Assembly: GCA_040954595.2 (NCBI GenBank)
Contig: CM082578.2
Coordinates: 14,756,001 to 14,820,000, forward strand
DNA from: Balanoglossus misakiensis
Taxonomy: Eukaryota; Hemichordata
Direction of reading: 5' to 3'
Length of the DNA stretch: 64,000 nt
The notes under the pieces were generated by a model. It did not search any database. It was not told where the DNA came from and saw only the letters and a list, made by a program, of their open reading frames with translations. Below are positions 55,444 to 64,000 of the stretch, piece after piece. The position numbers and the translations under genes were made by a program. How positions within the stretch are numbered: the first letter of the stretch is position 1; each line of letters starts with the position of its first letter.

Positions 55444-58400
55444 CTATAAAGTCGTTACGTAAACCATTTCATCCTCCAGATCATCCGAATCTAAATAGTC
55501 TTGACTTAACGTCCTTTCCCCTGCAGATCTCTGAGTGTAGTCCTGCAGTTCATATCCACCAAGGTGATCAAAATAAGACACATTTGCAATACTGCTATCA
55601 GAAGACATAATCTCCAAGGCTGCCTCGTCCATTTCGGCCTGAGACATGTTGTACGCTTCTGCTATTTCCCGTTCTGTCGCCCTGACAAATTCCGCATCTT
55701 GACTCACTCTGTGAAGTCCTTCTTGAGCTAGGATCTGTGGGGTTGGAAAGAAAAAGCCAGCAGTCTGAATATTTGCTTTGTTATAATGTTTATCACAATT
55801 CTGGTTTACATTTAGTTCGTGTGGTTGCAGACTAGCTGTGTAAACATGCTATGAGATTCTACTATGACATGTACAGAAATAACATCTACTAGACTACACA
55901 CACTTACCACTTCAAACAATGATCAACTTACATGTGAAACCAGGCTGGTAGCACTGCCAACAGGCTGGCCTGAATTGGTTGGTGATCTTGGATGTGGTGA
56001 GTGTGGAGGTATGGTCAAATTCCCTGATTCCAGAGCTTTGTAAAACGCCTGAGAAGCATCCCTCATGGCTCCGGCGTCCCGCGTCTTCTGCCGACTTCTC
56101 CTGCCACTGCCCCTCTCCCGCGGAATTCCACCGTTAGCACCAGGGGTCCTGCCCGGGTTAGGTGACGGAGTGTGGTACGATGCCCTGACCCTCTTTGGCG
56201 ACGATGGTGGTGTGCGCCAGATCTTGGGCGGGCTACCACGCCGAGCTCTGCCTTCTGGGGTCATTCCCGCCACAGCCATTGCCTATTGGGGGTTAGTTAC
56301 ATGAGCATGCCTAGTGGTTAGTTATCACACTGTTATCATACACAAGCACATCAATTCCATCAATGTTCAGTTCAACGGATGGTGACCCCCTAACTGTGTG
56401 TATAGTTGCAGAGTAGCAGGCAATTTGGCAAACCATACAATCATGCAAGCAGACCTCAATCAAATCAACCCCCAAAAAACAATCACCTGATAAACTTTAT
56501 AGCAAGGCAAAGAAAATCAAAGTCCTTTTAACAAGACATTAAAAGTCATTCCATTTTCTACTAGATAGAGTGTGTTACTGCCCCCCTAAAGAAGATGTAA
56601 GTGGTGTATTGTACAGCCTCAATGCGTGAGAAGAGAAGATATTAGTTTCTGTGTTTCGATCAGTGAAAAAAAAATCCGGAACCTATAATCACAACCAGTA
56701 AGTCAAACAAAACCAAATGGATGCTTTGCCAATCCCAAAAGTGTGAAAAAAAGGAGACTATGGCTTGTTAAAAATGCAAGTGAAATGATGATGAGTTAGA
56801 CTATAGACCTGTTAGAATTCACCTAAATTGGGAAAAAAGGGAAAATTAACTTACTATCCAACTGGTATGAAAGAAAATATCAGAATAAATATCAGTTAAA
56901 AAGGGAAATATCTCATTTTATACAACCTTTTACTCAAGAGTAGTCAAATTTTAGTTTGATTTTACAAACGATATAAAATTCACACTTTAAAGCGCTAGTC
57001 TATCTTTTGACGTCACCGTGGTTATTTTGTCTCCCTGTCAGAAGTTTTGTGACCCTCAGTTGTCTGAGCTCATGTCTTACCCTTAATCATCCAGTCAGCA
57101 AAACATACGGTAGACCACAAATTATGTCATGAAGTATTTATATGTACGACAAGATGTGTAATTGATGACCTATCTTTCAGAATCCGAAACGATATACATA
57201 AATTCTCACATCAATAAACAATAACAACAGTAATGTCACAAGATAGCAACTTCGCCCTTTAAAAGAAACATAAAAGAGTCTGCCATAACCCCTTCCAGAT
57301 AGAGTACACCCTGGACTAACCCTGTTTTCTGTTTTTGATGGGACAAAAATCAAACTGAAAAACAGCCTCCAAAATAACAGGAGACCAGCGCAAAAAGGTA
57401 AGATAACAAAACAGATCTTCTAGATGAAACAGCAAAGTCAGATTTGGCCTTTGATTTTTTTTTTTGACTCTATGAACAGTGGAATGAATAGTTTGGTTTT
57501 ACCCTTCACCGCCACCAGCAGCACTGTGTACATGTGTGTAAATGCCTGAGAAACGTGGGGGGAAAAGAAAAGGAATGAGCTTCTGACAACAAACGGCATC
57601 ATATGAAGTCATGCAAGACGAAAAAAGAGCTGCAGCCAGACGCAATAGATGGCACGTACTACACTACATGTAGTTCAAGCATAGCATAGGAGTTTTACAA
57701 AGAAAGAAATGTGGTTCTGAGTGTGACATATCACAACATGAAGGTAATAGAAATAGCACCTAACATATAAATTTATACACAGGAACAAGTTTTTATTCTA
57801 ACTTGTATTACAACTATCATACCAGAAATTGGGGCTTGCAATGAATTCAAAGAGATGATCAAGTCGCAGCAGAAACTAAAACCTATGCAATCAAAATTAA
57901 CATATTCTATCTGCTAATTTGAAGATTACTGTGTATGATTTAGGGTTGAGGATGAAAGTATATTTTTTCCTTTGATCTAAATCTAAGGTTTCATAAACTG
58001 TGAATCACAGGATATCACAATTTTGATCGACTTGTATCAAGATGAATTAGTTTGGGCTTTTAGTGTAAATCAAATTTTACGGGATGTTTTTATACGTTCT
58101 TTTGGGTGCAAGAAAGGATTCCATTCAGCCAGCTCTTGTAAGTGCACACTGAACTGACCTGAGCCTGAGCCAGTTTTAGTGGAAGAGCGGTCTTCTGGAA
58201 TGGCGACTCGTCTCTCGTTCTCACACATGGCAACAGTGTCGAGGTGGATCTCCGTGGAGGGGGTGTAGGAGGAGCCGCTTGTTGGCTACCACAGTAAATA
58301 CTGCTTGTGGTCCGAAAACTTTGCTGTTCATCATCCGGAAGACACTCGGCAGCGTGTGAGTGCAGGGATGGTAAGTATTCCTCCTCGGGATTCATTGAAA

Positions 58401-61400
58401 GAATGCCAGGCTGCTGGCATCCTGGGAGAGGGGTCAGACTCAGGGGTGACGGGGTGCGGATGGGAGTGGGTGTAGGGCTGGGGATTGGGGTGTGCTGCGG
58501 GGTGATTCTGGGAGTATGCAAAGGGGTTGGCCCAGGGGTGGTTGCTCTGGAATGGAGGGGTGATGGCAGAGGTGACCCTGCTGGGCTGATATCCAGCTCA
58601 GGGTCACTAAGCAAGATTTCCTCTGTTCTCACCTCAGGCGGCTCGGGGACCAAAGATTCCCTAAGAAGTAAAGAGGAGAAATACAAACATAAATACGGGG
58701 AAATGAAAAGATGAAAAAATCCAATATTTCACAATGATACCAATACTAAAACTAAAAATAATTTCACAACAAAACTGTCCTTTGAGTGGATGTATATGAG
58801 TAATCATGCAGCTAGCATATTAAAAAGTTAAAAAAAGAAAAGAAAATGGGAACAAAATGCTACGTTTCTAGTTCTATGTCAAAAATGACATGTACTTATT
58901 ATGGCATGCATTTTGGTGTATGCATCTTAATAAGGAAGTGATAAGCCAGGAAGGATCTGAATTGTATGTTTCAATGTACACTAATTGGATTTGGGGGATG
59001 GATAATTAGTTCTGTTAATAATTAGGTGCAAACCTATAATGTTCCCTATACGGTTCTCTGTATGGATGGCTATACACATCGCTTATGTGCTCTCTTGTAT
59101 TGATTTCATTCTCTAGCTCTACGCTAGTTGGTGTTAGTGGCCTTTCATCATCATCAAAGCTGTTACGACGACTGTACGGTATTTCTAATGACATAGGCTC
59201 TTCCTGTTGCATTAGAGGTTCATGCGCTTCACTCTGCTGCCTGTTTGAAGGTGAGAGCAAAGATAAACCAATCACAGTCAGACTTCTGCTCATGCTCAGT
59301 TGTAGGTTATTGAAAAAGCTCGGGGGCAAGGGAACTGGGTCAATTATCTGTTATTACATGGAAAGATTACATGAAAAATTAAAATAAACAAGCTATTATG
59401 AAGTAACAAAAGATGATATCATTATCTCTAATTAGTCTTGGAAATGACTGGTCTACTGTAATGGGACGCGAAGACAGAATAATATGTCTGTCTCATTGAA
59501 CATTGTGGGATCTCTGTATCATCAGCCTAGATTGTTTCCAACGTACTGTAGCTTGATAATAGCTGATGATTTGAAATGCAGATGAGACCTGTTTCTACCT
59601 AGCTGCATTGCACGCTTACTGTCAACACACACATTTTAGGTACACACGGCAAACATGGCGTACTTACATACAGTTTGTACATATAACTTAAAAACACGAC
59701 ATAATCAAGGGAACAGGGTTAATTGCTGTTACATAAAAAAATATGATCATGCGCAATTGTGACAACAAACCACAGATTCAGTTTGTACACAAAATAGTAC
59801 ACAACAATTATCACCATTAACATGGAAGCTTGTGAATATTTGCTACAAATGATTGGCAGCAAAACTCAGCCTGTGCGATACTCCGTCGATGGCAGTCTCT
59901 AATTTCAGAGACTAGTTTCTTATTTTGGTAGACCAGTGGTGGTGGTTTTGTGGAGAAGAGGAATTTCATTTTAAAATGTGATTAGAATCTATAGTGAGCT
60001 CTTACACCCTTCAAAATGGATGTTTGCCAAAAGTACACATAAGAACTATCCTACTTTTAAATGTGCAGTAAAATTAACACCTACAAATTCAACATTGCCA
60101 GTTGGCATTTGTCTTTGTTGAAAATGTTTTACTTATTAATGGTACAGAGCAAACTTTCCACCTATCCATCAAAACATATTCAGGTGCTGTGTCTGGTGAC
60201 AATTCTTATCTCTATTCAGAGTATTTGCAGTAATCTTTGAAAATTTGGCTTTTGACTGTTGAACTGAGACAGAAAAATGGAGATTGTGATCTTAGAATGT
60301 GAAAAAAGGAGACTTTCAGGATACTAGATGATAGGCAATAAAATAAGATTTAAAGAGAGAAAGCGAAAGACACATCTATAGCAGCATTTGAAGCTTGGAA
60401 TGTGGACGTACCGTTGGATGACATCAAAAAGACTTGTCCAGCTAAAAGGTGGATTGGTTTTTTTGTGTGAAAGGGATGTATCATGGGAAATGATCAGAAC
60501 AAGCAGAGAGCAAGAAGCAAAGAAGGGAAGATACTTCAGTGAGTAATTGAACGATGGTAGTTTAGTAGTAGTTCATTTGAAGATTAATAATAGTACAGTT
60601 TACAAGACTGGTTATGAAATATCAGTCCTGTGGTGACTAACTAGGTATAACTAACCAATATTAACCTTTCCACACCCATAAGTGGTTCAACCCAATGATT
60701 TTCACTGACATGGTTGCATCAATATGCTAGGAAATGGGGGTGAAAGGATCATTATGTAGTGTGCAGGTTCCTGATACAGATTAGATGCTATGTGTTGTTA
60801 GCCTGGCATTGTCTATTTTGGTTTTGTGAGTATTTTTGTCAAAACACAGTTACACTTCGATTGGACATACGACACAGCCACCTATATGTAGAAGCTTAGT
60901 ACAATTGTAGCCAGACCAAAAAGAAGGTTGAAGGCAATCATTCACTGTCAGCATACATGCATGTTGGCTTAAAATTCATTAATGGTGCTTGATAATGGCA
61001 GTACACGTTGTACAACAAAATGTCTAGGATAGGTTTTGTATTTAACCTGAAGTGTTTTATAAACAAGGGTTGAACATGAAAGTGACATTTAGACTGTCCA
61101 TTTAACAATAGACTAACAAAACTCTCAACAAGACATAACGTTGCATGCTTTAAGCTTAACCACTGAATCCAGCTCTGTTGAAACACCCTCTTGCCTAGGT
61201 CAAAATGACCTGGGCTTGACCTTGAACTGTGTCAACATAAATGGCACAGAAAGATGGTTTTATATGATTGAACATGTGAAATAGAACAAATGTCACTTTT
61301 CTAACAACCACGATTTATGGAGTGACCATTACAGACTATTAAAAACGATCATTATGTGCCCATTTAATGGAATGGATGATTACATTGGTAAATTAATAAG

Positions 61401-63755
61401 ACAAATATGACATCATTGACATTGATAGTTAAATACCTGGCTTTGCTTGGCCTTCGACTGTTTGGCAGTGACTCAGCGATTGGTGAGGGAGAAGGTCGCA
61501 GAGAGTTGACCGGAGACAAGTTGAGTGAATTTGGCGGCGATGGATGTAGAGAGTTTGGCATGACGGGCGAACGAGGTGATGGCTGGTTGGAATTATAATG
61601 CCCTCGAAGTGAATTCTGAGGTGAGACTTTCAGTGAATTGGATGGAGACAGTTTATGATGCGAGTTGGTTGGAGAGATGTGTAAATTGTTGGAATTTAAC
61701 CTGTGTTGCGGTGTATGGGTGGCAGGCATTGACTGACGTCGGCTGTTGTGATAGGCACTGAGTACTGTACCAAAAAGACTGTGGCTCCTCTGTAGAAAGA
61801 TAAATGTAAAAAACAAAGCGCTATCAAACCTTAGTCTATACTGCATTGAAGATCAGCACGGCTACAGTACTATTTGGACATTTAAAAGTGTTCATGAACT
61901 GTATACAACCTACCCTATACATATTACCCCATGAAATAATTCATAGATGCATCAACAACAAAAACATACCCTATGAGATGGTTCGTCTTCCACTGCGTCT
62001 CCTGCAGCATTCTCGGCTGCTTCCGTCTCATCCAGATTTCCTGAAATTGCTCTCCTGATTTCCGGACCAATATCATGTAGAATGCGAAAACCAGCCTGTC
62101 AACAAAAAATTTGTCAAATATCATATATCAGAATTTGATATCAGATTGCGGCACTCCTTGTTACAGTAGCAAAACCTGTTATAATGATGTTGCCAGAGAT
62201 TGTAATTTCCCATAGGTACTTTGCAAAAATCCACAAATTTGCATTGATATAAATTGCTTCCACTTTTCAAATAATCATCATTACAAGTTCAAATCTATGC
62301 AGAGAAAAAACAGTAACTTGGCCAAGTACGAGTTGACATACTCACTTGTAAATTGACCACACTACCACCTCCATCATGATGGCCATGCTGTTTCATTTGA
62401 TCTTGTTTCCGTTTCTTGAATCTTCTAAAGTAGTCTTGGATTAGGTACGTTGCATAGAATTTCCCAACAGTCACTTCATCGTCAGCTGCGAAATCAGAAT
62501 AATTATCGTTTTTTACAAAAACGGTTTCTGTACCGAGCAATGGTTTGGAATGAGGCAGAGGTTCTTCATTTGCTGTGAATTATTCAAGTGACTATCACAT
62601 GCTGAAAATGAGTGGCATGCAAACTATTCCACACCAAAATCTGACACACATTTGAACTCTATCTATCAACTATCAGCAAAATAACAACACTGCTACAGAA
62701 TCAACTACTGGGTGATGCTTGTATCTTCAGTGGAAAATTCAATAGGAGATCTACTCCACTAAGAATCTAAAACTAGTTGGGTTGGGGGAAGGGGTGTCCA
62801 TGTGTTAGGGGGGAAACTATTTTGAAAAGACTATTTTGAAATGTTAGGAAAGTAAATACATTCTTATTATATTGATTCTTGCGGCACAGTCTCAAATTAA
62901 TTACATGTACATCAAAGGTATCAAACAAATCTCAGATCACTGCAATCACATCGAATCTCAATGAAATCCAAAATCAAATCAGTTTGAAACTTCTAGATTC
63001 AGCTATAACAAACTGGCTACTTCTAGACAAGAGCCTGTCACAACTGAAGAGGGCGCTGTGGTATACTCCAGAATGTCATCTGAGAACTAACAACTGAAAG
63101 TAAATGAATTTACCGTGCAAACCTTACAGAAGATTGTGAACTTTCCCCAAATGTCTTACATGTATAGTCAAATTGCAAGGGGGCTGTAGTCAGTCACCTA
63201 TATCCTGCTAAAATCTTTGCAGATTGTTGTCACATTTTGGTGTGAAGAGTTGTCAAGTGCAATGTAATTACCAGATTCCTGTGTTAGTGGTTGACGATGT
63301 GAGAATGGTGGCTACATCACGGAATAAAGTCAGTGTGTTAGTTTTAGCTACAACAGAGGACACTGATTTGAAATGATGGGTACTGTAGGAAATGTCTGTC
63401 AAGATTCAAATCTTTTGAAGACATCGCCAAGAATCGACCTTCAAATCACAGTTTTCGTATCACAAAGAAGACAAATTAAATCAATTGAAGTTGTTTTAAA
63501 CGAACAAATTCCCCAATAAAGACAAGAAGGATTATGAGATTATGGGCCTGTTGTCTCAAGATGAATGCCGCTGTCTAATTCTCCATTGACCAGAAAATGC
63601 CCTGAATTCAATGTCCTCTGTAGTAGCTAGTCTCCAGTTTCATTACAACTTACAACCTGCTGGGGGGACCACTTGGTCTAACAGTTTCGTGTTGGTTCTC
63701 TTCCAAATTTTCTTGATGACCGATCGCAATTCTTCATTAGCTTGATCTATGTTAC
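55444..63755 (-). CDS. CACNA1 (Cav1-type): Voltage-gated calcium channel alpha-1, Cav1 (L-type), C-terminal exons (partial)
   Basis: Eight coding exons join in frame: 63755-63657, 62485-62346, 62095-61970, 61789-61437, 59240-59034, 58660-58159, 56282-55932 and 55734-55444, encoding about 689 residues of the cytoplasmic tail. In order: pre-IQ segment ([20 protein letters not shown]); IQ calmodulin-binding motif ([20 protein letters not shown]); the Cav1 proximal-tail block [20 protein letters not shown]; a serine-proline octapeptide repeat; a TP-rich linker ([17 protein letters not shown]); [13 protein letters not shown], matching the conserved VMAVAGL block; a distal regulatory segment ([26 protein letters not shown]-like); and a C-terminal VTTL class I PDZ ligand. 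This pattern fits Cav1.2/1.3, not Cav2 or Cav3. Pore-forming exons lie beyond the right edge. Alternative splicing of the tail is known in the family but not tested here. Confidence 0.95.
56283..58158 (-). other. Cav1 intron (about 1.9 kb)
   Basis: This lies between tail exons. A minus-strand exon-like segment near 57505-57548 (acceptor CGTTTCTCAG, donor AAGG|GTAAAA) is 43 nt long and would break the frame. It was not accepted as coding, but could be a poison or alternative-tail exon. Nothing else is recognised. Confidence 0.5.
59241..61436 (-). other. Cav1 intron (about 2.2 kb)
   Basis: AT-rich. It contains a CCCTTTCACCCCC-family element at 60661-60752. No exon is recognised. Confidence 0.55.
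60661..60752 (+). repeat. CCCTTTCACCCCC-family element, copy D
   Basis: It starts TTAACCTTTCCACACCCAT and ends ATGGGGGTGAAAGGATCA, so the inverted ends are recognisable but eroded. It is similar in length to copy C (about 92 bp). Confidence 0.5.
62486..63656 (-). other. Cav1 intron between pre-IQ and IQ exons
   Basis: The flanking exons join as GCA-G|CT, giving Ala at the [10 protein letters not shown] junction. There is no further exon signal; the interior is AT-rich. Confidence 0.6.
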
Positions 63756-64000
63756 CTGTTGCAGGAAAAGTTCAGAAAATGACGCTCTGTCAAATATAGG
63801 GCACTCCATTCACCATCTGCCAGGTCAGAATTTATTAAAACTTTCCACAAAGCTCAACTGTGGTTCAGCCAACAATAAAATGTCTAGAATCATTTAGTCT
63901 AAAATGACACAAAAACAAATCTCATTCAGAGTTTGAATATGATAAAAATCCTCAGTATACTTCATGTTACTGAAAGAAAGAAGCAAGAAAAAGAAATAAT
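63756..64000 (-). other. Cav1 intron at right edge
   Basis: Intron sequence before the pre-IQ exon (acceptor GCAACAG, minus strand). The preceding channel exon is not in the window. Confidence 0.6.

Noticed and set aside
57505-57548. Extra minus-strand exon in Cav1 intron
   Set aside because: At 43 nt it breaks the frame between two exons that join perfectly and match the Cav1 VMAVAG block without it.

Overview
This is animal nuclear DNA. It is AT-rich and intron-rich, with consensus GT-AG splice sites, small exons in large introns and many dispersed repeats. Protein similarity to vertebrate orthologues, the presence of a U12-type intron and the compact neighbourhoods suggest a marine bilaterian invertebrate. 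An invertebrate deuterostome such as a hemichordate, echinoderm or cephalochordate is my best guess, but the species cannot be read from the sequence. All homology calls are from recognition of motifs; no database search was run.

Layout, left to right. (1) The first two coding exons of a CTTNBP2/CTTNBP2NL-like gene lie on the minus strand (2273-2979) and run off the left edge. (2) A gene for an unrecognised coiled-coil protein lies on the plus strand (5754-31235). It has nine firm coding exons plus a probable 24-nt microexon, and its frames join perfectly. Its introns hold several minus-strand exon-like segments that could belong to a nested antisense gene. (3) A class II ARF GTPase (ARF4/5 type) is on the minus strand with six exons (35287-37284). 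(4) An apparently intronless DGCR6 homologue is on the minus strand (38496-39161). (5) A complete RTCB RNA ligase gene is on the minus strand with twelve coding exons (39800-44088). It includes an AT-AC U12-type intron (40730-40949) and a TTAA-flanked foldback element in another intron. (6) Two tandem PTER (phosphotriesterase-related, amidohydrolase fold) genes are on the plus strand (44908-47706 and 48484-50797), with all seven coding exon lengths identical. The first is head-to-head with RTCB. (7) The last eight coding exons of a Cav1 (L-type) voltage-gated calcium channel alpha-1 gene are on the minus strand (55444-63755). They run from the pre-IQ/IQ calmodulin-binding region to a C-terminal PDZ ligand, and the gene enters from the right edge.

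The genes are ordinary housekeeping and neuronal or ciliary-type animal genes and do not form one pathway. No prokaryote-like operon, CRISPR or defence system is visible. The points of most interest are the minor-spliceosome AT-AC intron inside RTCB, the microexon and unknown identity of the coiled-coil gene, the octapeptide S-P repeat in the Cav1 tail, phase-compatible antisense exons inside a large intron, the tandem PTER pair, the TTAA foldback element and a family of about 90-bp inverted-repeat elements. Recurrent RFX X-box-like palindromes and nuclear-receptor DR1 motifs are also present.
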